A stretch of 64,000 nucleotides of DNA from Crocodylus rhombifer (lineage: Eukaryota > Chordata > Crocodylia > Crocodylidae). The position numbers and the translations under genes were made by a program. Position 1 is the first letter of the stretch. Every line of letters begins with the position of its first letter. Shown piece after piece: positions 47,880 through 58,167 of this stretch. The notes beneath the pieces are model-generated. The model saw only the letters and a program-made list of their open reading frames with translations, was not told the DNA's origin and did not search any database. The DNA lies in NCBI GenBank assembly GCA_038503035.1, contig JAVSML010000991.1, positions 62,001-126,000 on the forward strand, written 5' to 3'.

Positions 47880-48765
47880 TACTATTCATATTCAAATGGC
47901 ATGGCTCAGAACAATCCCAGCCGGGTCATGAGTGACTATAGGGCTCTGGGGGTTGGGCTGAAGTGTCTGGGGGCACAAATATTTTTTCCTCCATCCTCCT
48001 GGTTACAGTTCACGGGCATTGGAAGGCAAGGTGCATTAAAGAGGACCCTGGTGATGGTGCCATCGTGAGGGGTTCAGCTTCTTCAACCATGGTCTGCACT
48101 TTAGGGATGGAGGCAGGAACCTGTTGGGAAGAGATGGCCTCCACCTCCTCCTGAAAGGGAAGAAGCTCTTCTCTGCCAGAATGGCTAACCTACTTGACAG
48201 GGCTTTCAACTAGGATTTCTGGGGGATGGGCTGTCAACTAACAGTTCAAGCCCAAGTCACATCAACCATAGTATTAACAGGTTAGGTACCCCGAAGGAAC
48301 CTACTCTGATGACAGCCCAAGGAAAGGTCACGTTCTAGCATGCAGGGAAGCCCAGGGCTCAGCTGCCTGTACACAAATGCCAGGAGTTTGGGAAACAAGC
48401 AAGAGAAACTGGCCCTTCTCCTGAGTGACAAAGATTGTGATGTCATAGGGAAAATGGAGACCTGGTGGGACTCCACCTAATGACTGGTCCATAGGTATAG
48501 AAGGCTATACCTTGTACAGGAGAAACCACGTTGCAAAGAGGGGTGGGGGTGTAGCTCTCTATGTAAAGGAGCAGTACGCTTCCTTTCAAACTGAGTTCAG
48601 CAACCAAGGAGGGAGTCTTGAGATCCTCTGAGTTAAAACATGGGGAGAGCATGGGGAAGGGGATATAACTATAGGAGTCTATTACAGACCTCCCAACCAA
48701 GAGGAAGAGCTGGATTTTGAATTCAATAGGGAACTAGCTGAGGCTGCACACTCCCCATGCAGCCT
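47880..48765 (+). mobile_element. CR1 LINE 5' fragment (5' UTR/ORF1 side and start of endonuclease)
   Basis: 47990-48300 resembles the CR1 region upstream of ORF2: GGATGGAGGCAGGAACCTGTTGGG, GAATGGCTAACCTACTTGACAGGGCTTTCAACTAGG. The endonuclease coding region then begins at about 48355. The fragment stops abruptly near 48765, in the middle of the nuclease. Most CR1 copies keep the 3' end and lose the 5' end; this one does the reverse. Confidence 0.75.
48355..48765 (+). pseudogene. CR1 ORF2 N-terminal endonuclease relic
   Basis: Reading from 48355 gives LSCLYTNARSLGNKQEKLAL, then DVIGKMETWWDST, where usual CR1 has a GI-T-ETWWDS motif with the catalytic Glu. After stops and a frame change, GGVALYVK-like and GVYYRPPNQEEELD follow around 48545-48705, then ELAEAAHSP. 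The downstream GDFN and SDH motifs are absent because the copy is cut at about 48765. The same boundary residues (ELAKATHSW) continue intact in the CR1 at 62 kb, so the break is a deletion here. Confidence 0.8.
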
Positions 48766-50684
48766 GCCTACCACCACATACAAACTCCATTGCCCTTCAG
48801 TCAGTATATTTTACCTGAATTTCATAGAATCAGGTGTACCCCAAAACAGAAATCAACAATTTTCCACAGTCGTGTGTACTCTAGAATATTCAGAGGATCC
48901 TGGGACACAATGCATCAGTACAAGAAGCTGCGTAGGTAAGCACAAGTTACTTTGTTCAGTCAGCACTTTTCTGATAGAGCTTCCTAGGATGCAGCCAAAA
49001 TTTCACTCCAGGCACAGGGAAGGTTTACTCAGCAAGAATGCATTTCCTCTTGAATTGAGACACTTATCACCTACCAAATGAGTTAAGGCTCTGATGCAGC
49101 AAAGCACACAAACATATTTATTTTCAAGTAATTCTTGCAGAATTTAGCTGCTCTGTTTCAGCAGTGGAAGAGCAATTACTACTGTCACAATTAATAGTAA
49201 GGAAGAAATCTTATCTCCCGAACCAGCTGAAAATCAAACTTGCTATAGCTAGTCCATCACTTCAGATTGACCAGAACAAGTTGACCATCTTTTTCTATTA
49301 TTCATTTTATCTGTTTTTATTGTTTATAGGTTACCCCCCATTAAAACTTCTTAGGTTCATAAACTTAAAAAAGGATACATAAGTTTAAAAGAATAAACAA
49401 ACTAAAGCAATGTTTTTACTAAACTCTCCAGAGGCAGTTGCAACATGTAACTGATTTGGGCAAAGTATGAAAGACACATATAGTGACAGATGTGCTGAAG
49501 AAACAAAGTATATGCACTTGTGTTATTGTCATTATTTTTTTTTTTTACATTTGCCTCTGGAGGTTAGAACCCTCCTATCCATTTCACAGTTGTTTCAATG
49601 ATTAAATATTGCAATAAATGAAGATTATTCATGTCTGTGGTCTATTCATATTTCAGTGCTGCTGTTTTGAAGTGGAATGACTGACAGTGTCTAGCTTCTG
49701 TTTTAAAACAAACCATCTGCTTTATTTTTATTGATTTTTGCCTGTCTTTCCCTTCATAATTCAGGTGCTTGGCATGCTCCTCAATGACTAAAATAAGGGA
49801 ATATACATTTGAGTACATTGAAAATTTCAAGTATTTCTCATCTCTTCTGGGAATACAAAGTTTGCCTCTCTCGGTCCATCATTCTAGCAGCAAAGGAGCA
49901 AAGGTGTCACATTGTTGCTTCCTTTAAAACCAGAACTTTTCAACAGCAACTCCAATAATGTCAATAATCCCAGTTTTTCCATAATACCACCAATAAAAAT
50001 AGATGATTATTTACAGTATTGTACAATGTGCATTTACAAAATGTATCTAAAAATCCATATGGCGTGTACAGAAAGAAACGTAAATAAGACATCAATTTAC
50101 AACAAACAAAACACAATGTTTAACAATTAATAACTGGAAACAAATGTTACTGCAATAGATTTTTTTATATTTCAGAATGACTCTCTCAGTATTGCTCAGA
50201 TTCAGAATTGCATGTTAAATGTATAAAGGCACATTTACTTGAGAAATACCACTTTCCAATTAATTGCACAACCAGCACAACAAATCTAGCACAGTATCCC
50301 CTGCAACTGAAGCCATTTAACTGATCTTGTGAACAAAGTGGAAGCAACACAGAGTATAGGTTTCAAGGAGACCACTCCAAAGCATTTGGAAATTCCAGAC
50401 AGCACAACATATGGCTACAAGGTTACTGGGAAATACATAGTGCAACCACTGTCGCATATTCCACAACTGCCCTGACTTCCTATTGAATTTGAAGATGTTA
50501 AATTAAATCTTTGGAGTCCTAATAGAGCCCTACCAACTGTCAAGAGTCTTTCTATTCAATATCACACCCACTTCTGTACATATTATGCCTAGTGTTTCAA
50601 TTCTAAGTTAAACTTGAGGAGCTGGTAGGAAAATGTTCTCAATGAACGGGACCTTTGGTATGAAACAGATCACCTAAGACTAAG
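48766..50684. other. Unannotated AT-rich intergenic DNA
   Basis: No gene or bounded repeat was recognised. Confidence 0.5.
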
Positions 50685-51405
50685 TATAGACATTTGAGCA
50701 GGGGAAGGGTTAGGGGGAGGTCAGAATAAATTTAAAATGGCCACCCAATCTCACTTAGTGTGCCCAGGTGTGGACTTCACACTTGGATCCCTAGTTAGGT
50801 AAATTTAAATGTGAATTGCACAGAAGTTCCAGGAAGGTTAGATTGGTCTAAAAATGGCTGACCTGATCTAAGTTAACTCTACTCTGTGGTAGTCTATCTT
50901 GGCCAGTGTTAGACTGATTTAACTTTCCCAAACTTTTGTACAGTTCCCAGCATAGTCCCAGGGTAGAGAAAGCTCGGCTACTGGCCCTAGTCCCAAGGCT
51001 GTGTTTTTCCTACCCAGCCCCCTGGCCCTGGGCTATTTTTATCCCCTTGAATCCTTGCTCCATGCCCCACCCCCCAGACCAGCCAGCCCCAGCCCTGCCC
51101 CCTGAGCCTACCATTCTGCAAGTTACTCCCAATGCCAGTTTCATCAGTGTTGGCTGATGCAGAGGAAGTAAAACCCAGTGTGGGGAGGGATGGGAGGGAA
51201 TGGAAGTGTAAGGTCAACAGCAGGGGTCAGTGGACTAAAAATAGCCCCTGGTCCCCCATTGCTTGTACCCCTAATTCCCAGATGCTATCTACCCCCCTAA
51301 TCCCTCCATGGCTCACTTCTGCTAGTTGGATGGCTATTTTGAACTTGATCTAACCTCCTGCTGATGTCCCCAAATATCTGTTCTTAACCCAAGAGGCCTT
51401 TTATC
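50685..51405. mobile_element. Foldback MITE with about 65-bp inverted arms
   Basis: AGTATAGACATTTGAGCAGG and AGGTCAGAATAAATTTAAAATGGCCACCC on the left (50690-50752) mirror GATGGCTATTTTGAACTTGATCTAACCTCC and TGTCCCCAAATATCTGTTCTTA on the right (51328-51388). TAGATTGGTCT and TCTAAGTTAAC words near 50840-50880 are shared with 39001-39030. The C-rich centre is non-coding. Confidence 0.6.
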
Positions 51406-51595
51406 TTCTTTAATTCAGATGGCAATTTGGAAGGCTACTTGTGATAAAAACCTCAGTGAAACGATCAAAAAGATGGTGCAATTATGAAAAAATAGCAACA
51501 ATGAACTACATACTGTTGAACAACAGATTTCTCTTTAACATTTTAACTAAGTCAGGAAAGAACAACAGATAAAGCCAGAGATTTTGCCACTAGAC

Positions 51596-51830
51596 CAGGG
51601 ATGGGAAATTATTTCAGCTGGAAGGCTTCTTAATGACTTTTGGTGAGCAGTCAAGGGCTGCAAGGGTATTCCCACACCTTGCCAGGTGCTCTGCCACCTG
51701 GTCACCATCTTGGGAGTGGAAGTCCCAGCTCTAACCCCTGACCTTTTATACTGCCCCGGAAGTATTTTGCGGGGGGCACTGCCATCTTGAAACTGGAAAA
51801 AAAACTCCAAAGCATATACTTAAAAAAACC
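51596..51830 (+). mobile_element. hAT-type MITE end (CAGGGATGGG family)
   Basis: The left terminus CAGGGATGGGAAATTATTTC at 51596 matches, over roughly 60 bp, the inverted end at 27649. The right terminus was not found. Confidence 0.5.
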
Positions 51831-52149
51831 AAATGTTATGTTTTTATATTTTTATTTTAAAAATATTTTTCCCAATGTGTGTGTTCACATAGTGTATATA
51901 GAAGTAAATTCATAGTAGCTCAAAATAAAGTCTTACTCTTGCATGTTGTGTGTAGGGGGGGTGCTGTGGTTGGGGGTAGGTATGGGCTGTGTGGAGCAGG
52001 GGTTGTGGGGTGTTTGGTTTTATGTATGTGTGGGTGGTGTGTGAAAATGAAAGCCAAGAAATTACATAGAGCAAAATCTAGTGGTATTGATTTTGGACTT
52101 ACGCCTAACACCAGCAACCAAAGAAAGTGCTAAGAGTTTGTGAAGGCTT
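51831..52149. other. Unannotated DNA with a GTGTG-rich patch
   Basis: A G/T-rich patch (51938-52045) of GTGTGTAGGGGG-type words; otherwise nothing recognised. Confidence 0.45.
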
Positions 52150-52872
52150 TCAAACTCAGCATGTTTGGGAAGTCACTATCAAAGGCAGCAGAGAAAATCT
52201 GGGAATGTTTTAAGAACCTCAATGTAAGAAACAACTAAAGCTACATTTGGGGAAGAGAAACCATCCAGTATGGACTGATTTGAGAAAAATGTGGAATAAC
52301 TATTACCTCTTATTGACATCAAGATCACAGCCTATCTGGAACTCAAGAAGCAGCCAACTGAGACCACCAAAGCAAGACTTCAACAGGCAAAAAATGAGGT
52401 ACAGAGAGCAACCAGATGTTGTGCAAATCAATACTGAGCTAAGCTCTGTAATGAGATACAGATAGCCTCAGATATAGGAAACCAAAAAGCCATGTATGAT
52501 GGTCTGAAGAAAGCTGTAGGCCCTACTGTCAATGAGGTTGCCCCTCTCAAGACACACAGCCATTACAGATAGAAGCAAGCAGATGTCTCATTGGATTAAA
52601 CACTATTCAGACCTATAGTAACAAAAAAGAAACATCACCAGCAAATCACTGGACCAAATACCAACTCTACAGGTCATGCCAAAGGTAGATGTGGAGACCA
52701 CTGCAGAAGAGTCAAGCAAGGCCACTGATTCATTATCAAGTGGCAAGGTTCCTGGAAAAGATGGCATCCCAGTGAAAATTCTCCTGTGCAGGAAAGAAAG
52801 CCTATTACCATATCTTCATCAGCTGCTACTCAAATGCTGGAAAGTGGGTGAGGTACAGCAAGATGTGGGTGA

Positions 52873-53670
52873 TAGGGATGTGTGAAATGGGCCATATTCA
52901 GTTTGGATTTGGACTGAATTGGGGGAAGTGATTCGATTAGTTGATTTGGATCACTGTCCCTGATTTGATTTGACTGAATCCAAATATGAAGATTTGATGC
53001 TGATTTGGAGAATCAGTGATTCCGCCATAGACGCAGCTTTAAATGTTTTTTCTACATACCTTGAGGTACCAGGTGTGGCTCGTGAATGCTATAATGCTGG
53101 GGTTGATGGAGTGTCCCACAGGAGCACAGGGCGGGGTGGGGGGACACTTGCTTGGCAGCAAACCTGGAAGTGGACTGGAAGTACTTCTGGTCCACTTCTG
53201 GGTCTGCTAGAGACTGCTCCCCATGACTCCCAGCTCAGCAATTGGCCATGGGGGGATGCCAGGTGCCCCCCAGACTGAGAAGGCACTAGTTGATGAGCCA
53301 GGGAGGTGTGGGTGGTCTCTCCAGCACACTCCCCAGCGGATCCGAAAGTGGATCGAAAGTGCTTCTGGTCCGCTTCTGAATCTACTGCTGAGTATGCTAG
53401 GAAGTCCCCCATGCTTCTGTGGAATGCTTCATTCGTCCCAGCATCTCAGCATTCACCAGTAGCCTCGTACCTTGAGGTATGTAGAAAACACTTTTAAAGC
53501 TATGTTTATGGTCAAATTGTTGAATCTCTCCAAATTGATCCGGCGGGTTCCTATTTAATTCAGAGAGATTAAAAGGTCTCCAGATTTGATTCAGATTTGG
53601 AGATTTGGTCACCAAATCAGGCCGAATCTCCACTGAATTGAATCATGGACCAAAGCTTCATAGAGCTCTA
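52873..53670. mobile_element. hAT-type foldback MITE with 8-bp target duplication
   Basis: The 798-bp element begins TAGGGATGTGTGAAATGGG and ends CTTCATAGAGCTCTA. It is flanked by GTGGGTGA (52865-52872) and ATGGGTGA (53671-53678), 7 of 8 identical. Removing it restores the LINE frame (QDV-GDTSIIILYK). Arms of at least 200 bp pair, with TTTTCTACATACCTTGAGGTACC at 53048 against its inverse near 53465, and GTGAATGCTATAATGCTGGG against CCCAGCATCTCAGCATTCAC. The centre has palindromic GAAGTGGA..TCCACTTC modules. No coding. Confidence 0.8.
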
Positions 53671-54049
53671 ATGGGTGACACAAGCATCATCATTCTGTAC
53701 AAAAATGAAGGAAATAAGGGCACCTGCAACAACTACAGAAGTATCTTGCTTCTAAGTACAGCAAGAAAAGCTTTTGCAAGGGTCATCTTGGTGTACCTAC
53801 AACAGCTAGCAAATTGTGTCTGCCCTGCATCTCAGGGCTGGAAAATCAACCAAAGACATGATATTTTCCCTGTGGCAACTTCAAGAAAAGTGCAGAGAAC
53901 AAAAACAACCATTGTACATTGCCTTTGTGGAGCTAATCAAGGTATTCATGTTGTAGCCATATTGATTGAGTAATCAGGGCTCATGGACAGAGGCGATCTC
54001 TTTTATTAGACCAACAAGATTTTTGCAAAAAAAAAAAAATTCTTTAATT

Positions 54050-54082
54050 GCAAGCTTTCAGGCACAAACACCCTTCATCAGG
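54050..54082 (-). ncRNA. Hammerhead-ribozyme-like core relic
   Basis: The minus strand reads CCTGATGAAGGGTGTTTGTG followed by CCTGAAAGCTTG. This gives CTGATGA, a short stem-loop, and GAAA, the two invariant core strings of hammerhead ribozymes, which are documented in Penelope-like elements. The stem closing bases are partly mismatched, and the third stem (GC-TT-GC) is very short. Activity is doubtful. Confidence 0.4.
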
Positions 54083-54621
54083 CATCCGAGATAAGATTGT
54101 AAAAGTTGTCCTGGGTAGGAATGAAAGTTCATATTTCATAGGATTTCACTGAGGGGTCAATAGATGGAAAGATTTCATTTCAAAATGAAATGTTTGTGGT
54201 TGTTTTGGGGTGTTTGTGCCGTGCAATTAAATATTTTTTTCCAAAAATATTGTTGGTCTAATAAAAGATGTCACCTCTGTCCATGAACCCTGATCGCTTT
54301 TTCCTTTAGACCTATATGGCTACAACCTGGTTACCTTACACATGGAAGACATTCAATTTTAGCCAATTTTTAAATGAAATTCTTCATATTTTCCTAAGCA
54401 GGAAACAACTTTGACTATCTGAAACGCAAGGTCCTGCTCCTGCCTTTGTCTAAGGTAATTTGCGTCATCACAGCCTCACAGAAGTGTTGAGACTCCTTAC
54501 CAGCTAAGAACTGATGCCCAGAGGCTTTTTCCATCCATTGACCCCTCTGTGAAACCCTATGTAATATGAACTTTCATTTCTACCCAGGATAACTTTTACT
54601 ATCTTTTTTGTGATGCCTGAT

Positions 54622-55656
54622 TGTAACAGGGGATCTGTGCCCTGTTACTAGGAAGCGTGACAGCTCCTTTAAGAACAGAATTTTCAAGGCACAGCAGGCC
54701 ATCAGGGCCAGGGTTAAAAGCTGAGCCTTAGTAGCTGGTCAGGTGATTGGAGTGTCAGGTGACCAGGAGAGAGCTCAGGCCATAGCTATATAAACCCCCT
54801 CTGAGCTGGCCAAGGGGGTGACCAGCTGAGAGGGTGCACACTGGAGAACTTCCAGAGAAGCTGCAGTAACTCTTTGTGTGAGAGCAGCAGATGCAGGGAC
54901 ATAGAGACAGAACTGTAAGCAGGCAGGTTGCCTTTTACCTTTTATTTGTTATAGCCCAGGGGCTTACTGTTTATGTTTCATTTTGTACCATTGATTTGTG
55001 GCTGAGGCTGAGGTAGGGGAAGTGGAGATCTCATTAGCATCCATGGGGCGCACTTACAGAGGGGATAGAGAACCTAGCGCCAGGAGGGCAGAGCAGACAA
55101 GGGCCAGGGGCCCAGTTGGGGGCCAGGGCCTTAAAGCTGGGCCTGGGGCAGTAGGTATGGATTAAAGGGCCTAGCCATATAAAAAGGGGACAAGGCCAGA
55201 CTGACTGAAGTACCAACATAGAATCAGGGAACAACATATCAGACCACGTGGCCAGAGCACACTTGTCTGCTCTGCCTTCCTGGGCTGGAGCTTCAGATCC
55301 TGACCCTATATAGTGGGTCTGAGCTAGTGGGCCTAGCTAGAGCGAAAAGAGCAGACTCCAAGTAAGCTGAAGTTCCAACAGATGTACAACTAACAGCTGC
55401 AAGATATGAGGCACGTTAAGAGAAGGTTGGAACATGCAATTAGCTTCCAAGGCAAAAGGCCCTCACTGTGGGTGAGTAAAAGCATAGATATCACCTGGGA
55501 AGCCCTGGGGCAGCCTTCTCTTCAAGAATCAAGGAACATCAAGTCATGTCAGGCAAGTGAAGGGGAGTTTGTTCCCAGAAGAAAACTGAGATATCAAAGG
55601 ATTTCGGGGTACCTTAGTTGCCCTAAAAATGCTGCTAAAGATGTTATCTTGTTACA
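54622..55656 (+). mobile_element. Solo LTR with 5-bp target duplication
   Basis: A 1035-bp sequence starts TGTAACAGGGG and ends CTTGTTACA, giving a 7-bp perfect terminal inversion (TGTAACA/TGTTACA) with canonical TG...CA ends. Flanks are CTGAT (54617-54621) and CTAAT (55657-55661), and removing it restores the Penelope repeat word CTGATGAAGGGTGTTTG. A TATATAAA box sits at 54787-54794, about 165 bp in, and an ATATAAAAA box near 55180. No gag, pol or env sequence lies between, so this is a solo LTR of a Ty3/gypsy or retrovirus-like element. The 5-bp duplication fits either. Confidence 0.75.
54787..54794 (+). promoter_or_regulatory. TATA box of the LTR promoter
   Basis: TATATAAA occurs about 165 bp from the LTR 5' end in a GC-rich context, where an LTR U3 promoter would be. 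Function is not tested. Confidence 0.45.
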
Positions 55657-57240
55657 CTAATGAAGGGTGTTTGTACCCAAAAACTTAGAATTAAAGAATT
55701 TTTTTGCAAAAATCATAATGGTCTAATAAAAGATATTACCTCTGTCCATGAGCCCCGATTGCTGGATTTAATCAAAGCATTTGACACCATCAGCAGAGCA
55801 GGTCTATTTGCAAGATAGGATGCCCACTAATCCTGTTAAGTTTTCTATGTTCCATTTATGACAATGTGAAAGCAACTGTCCCTTTTCATGGGTTCACTTC
55901 AGACAGCTTCAAGATGAAAAGCAGAGTGAAGCAAGGTTGCATTTTTGCTCTGACACTTTTTGGAATCTTCTTCTTAGTACTCCTGAACTGCACATTTAAA
56001 GACACGGAAGGTGAAGTGTATCTTCACACAACATCAGATGGGAAACTCTTCAACCTGTGATGACTTAAGGCAAAGACTAAAGTTAGAAAGGTGCTTATCA
56101 GGGAGCTTCTATTCACTGCTGCTGCTGCTCTTACAGCCCATGATGAAGACTTACTACAAGAAGTCATGGATTGCCTTTCAGGAGCTTGTCAGGCATTTGT
56201 TCTCACCACCAGCATAAAGAAAACAGTTGTGCTAGGAGAGGGAGTTCCATGAGATCCATCAATCACTCTTAATAATAACCAGCTATAAGTAGTCCAAAAG
56301 TTCAGGTACCTAGGCTCCACAGTGACAACCAACTTCTCATGGGATGAAGAACTTAATGTTCACATAGGTAAGACTCCCACCATCTTCAGCAGACTAAAAG
56401 AGCATAGAACAACTAAAAGCTTACCATCAAGACCAAAATGCTAGTGTACAAAGCTTGCATACTCAGCACTCATGTGAGGAAACATGTAGAAATTATGCAC
56501 AGCAAGAGAAAAGGTTAAACAGTGTCCACCTGCACTGTTTACACCACATACTCAATATCAAATGACAAGATATAACTACCAATGCAGAGGTTCTTCAAAG
56601 GGCAAATTCACCAAGTGTGACAACCCTACCCAAACAGAAATGACTGCACTGGCTAGACCATCTGAGCTGAACAAGAACAACAGGATGTCCCAAGCTTTGC
56701 TACAAAGGTGCATGCAAGCAAGATATGAAGACATTTGAAATTGATCCAACCAATGGGAAGCCTTGGCAAGAGATCAGAACAAGTATTATCACCATCTCCA
56801 CCGGGGCATTAAAGTCCATGACAGGAATTGGCCCCAACAGCTTGACAAGAAAAGAGTCTGACTTCTGCCTGCCCCCATGTGTGTTGCAGCCACAGCCAGG
56901 TGTTAAGATCCCCAGAGAGACTCATCAACTAGTGCACCTATGGCTTCCAAGCTGCAGGTGGTGCTGGCTGTGTCAGTCACTTGTCCTCTTCTTGGGCTGG
57001 GCCCTGAGCCCCTGTGGAGCCCAGCTTCTGGCTCTGACTCTGGCCTGAGGGATGGACCTGTGGACAGTATGCTGCCCGCCAGCTGCCTATCCTACCCCAG
57101 GACAGGGGCACAATGGAGTGTGCTGTCCTCCTGTGAGCTTATTGTTTTTCCTTGGGGCCTGCTGGGAATCAATCACCTGTGGAGCACATCAGCGGTCATA
57201 GCCCCAGTAAGTGCAGGGCTCAGCTGGGTCCCTGCTACAG

Positions 57241-57385
57241 TGGTGTTTGTGGGAGGGTGTGTGCGCGGAGGGGCTTGTGGGGGGTGTGGGGGTTTGAAGG
57301 GGGGATGGGGGAGTGTGTGAGTGTATGTGGGTATATGGTGTGGTGTACGTGTGTGACCCCCCCACACACACACTCCTCACTACAC
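57241..57385. repeat. GT/G-rich tract next to a CA tract
   Basis: GTGTGTG and GGGGTGTGGGGG words run for about 110 bp, then TGTGTGACCCCCCCACACACACAC forms an inverted pair. Confidence 0.75.
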
Positions 57386-57499
57386 TCTCCATGGCACCAG
57401 TGGTTGTAGCAGCGGGAGCACATGGTGGGCCCTTAGGTATGCTCATGTTAGACAGAGCCCCCAGCAATTCACAGGTCCAGCTGAATACTGGGATCTGTA

Positions 57500-57840
57500 T
57501 GTGGAGGCATGAAGCCAGCCTGGCCCACCCTAGTGCAATGTCACACTGCTCCCCAGTGGAGTGCCAGGAGCCATGCACCATTGGGCTTAGCAAGCTCCAG
57601 GCCACAATGTGGAGCTCCCAGCACTCCAGTGGGGAACTGTACATGAAAGAACAGAGCTCGCCTGGCCAGATGGCGCATGGCTTTCACAAGTTCTGGTGGG
57701 AGTGTCAAATGATGGCACAGAGCCAGCTTGGCCTGGCCCAAATATCACACAACTCCCAGCTGGAATGTCAGGAGCTGCATGTGATGTCACAGAGCTGACC
57801 CAGCCTGATGGCTCCCAGCATGCCAGCAAGGAGTTAGGGG
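57500..57840. repeat. Degenerate minisatellite, unit about 65-75 bp
   Basis: Units begin GAGCCAGCCTGGCCCA (57508), GCAAGCTCCAGGCCAC (57590), GAGCTCGCCTGGCCAG (57654), GAGCCAGCTTGGCCTG (57720) and GAGCTGACCCAGCCTG (57792). Each continues with an AGTGCCAGGAGC- or AGCACTCCAG-like middle. Four to five diverged copies. Confidence 0.65.
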
Positions 57841-58167
57841 GACTTGCATGCCATTGATTTGGGCTGGCTCCATGCCTCCATGTGGGGCTCATGGCTCCAG
57901 CACCCCCTAACTTGGAACTGGGGCCAGGGTGGGTCAAGCCAGACTGGTGTGGGTTTTATTGCTTAGCAATCAGAGCCTGAGCTGCTGCTGCTGCTGCTGC
58001 CAGCACCTCCTGCTGCAGCTGGCACTTCTGAAAACCCACACCTCCTGATGGCTTTCAGAGAGGCAGCCACAAGGCTATAAAATTGTTTTTTGAAGGGGCC
58101 CCATGGGCTGGATAGAATAGCTTGGTGGACTGTACTGGCCTGCAGGCTGTATTTTTGCCTACCCCCA

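Larger units (their letters stand above)
53949..55767. mobile_element. Penelope-type insertion with inverted terminal repeats
   Basis: It is flanked by CTAATCAAGGTATTCA (53933-53948) and TTAATCAAAGCATTT (55768-55782), a diverged duplication of LINE sequence. The left end holds the repeat in minus orientation: TCATGGACAGAGG, TTTTATTAGACCAACAAG, CAAGCTTTCAGGCACAAACA. The right end holds it in plus orientation (55657-55767). A third partial plus copy lies at 54205-54341. CCATTGACCCCTCTGTG..TTCATTTCTACCCAGGATAAC at 54533-54590 is the inverse of 54110-54172. No RT coding is seen. Assignment to Penelope rests on the tail words, inverted pseudo-LTR organisation and CTGATGA/GAAA core. Confidence 0.65.
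52300..56830 (+). pseudogene. LINE ORF2 reverse transcriptase relic in three pieces
   Basis: Piece 1 (to 52872): an Arg/Gln/Lys-rich linker (KNEVQRATRCCANQ), then LSSGKVPGKDGIPVKILLCR (52733-52790) and LLKCWKVGEVQQDVGD. Piece 2 (53679-53948): SIIILYKNEGNKGTCNNYRS, ILLLSTARKAFARVIL, ending FVELIKVF. Piece 3 (from 55762): motif A DLIKAFDTISRAG; motif B VKQGCIFALTLFGIFF near 55926; the motif C position reads LFTAAAALTAH where FADDA is expected, so both catalytic Asp are lost. Downstream come FRYLGSTVTTNFSWD, HILNIKWQDITTNAEVLQRA and LHWLDHLS, the conserved C-terminal thumb region. Many stops. The endonuclease was not identified. Confidence 0.7.
52150..56850 (+). mobile_element. Old non-LTR LINE (clade unresolved), interrupted twice
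   Basis: Segments 52150-52872, 53679-53948 and 55783-56850 join in order as one LINE ORF2 when the two younger insertions are removed. The family is one common in fish and invertebrate genomes (GKAPGxDGIPAE, DLTKAFDTVSR, VKQGCVLAPTLF). I could not assign it safely to RTE, RTE-X or another clade. It is not CR1, because it lacks the VPQGSVLGP motif and the CR1 tail. Extent at both ends is approximate. Confidence 0.65.
56851..58167 (-). mobile_element. hAT-type non-autonomous element with GC-rich body
   Basis: The right edge (58096-58167) on the minus strand reads GGGTAGGCAAAAATACAGCC, then GGCCAGTACAGTCCACCAAG and TATTCTATCC. It parallels, over about 70 bp, the left end of the 42655 MITE, so the two share a family in opposite orientation. 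The body is GC-rich and includes a minisatellite (57500-57840), a GT-rich tract (57241-57385) and (CTG)n near 57976. The left terminus is uncertain. Confidence 0.5.

Noticed and set aside
52150..56850. Calling the LINE BovB/RTE outright
   Set aside because: Motifs are compatible with several clades, and the endonuclease was not found.
57241..57385. GT-rich tract as a CRISPR-like or regulatory array
   Set aside because: No regular repeat-spacer pattern; simple sequence inside a GC-rich repeat.
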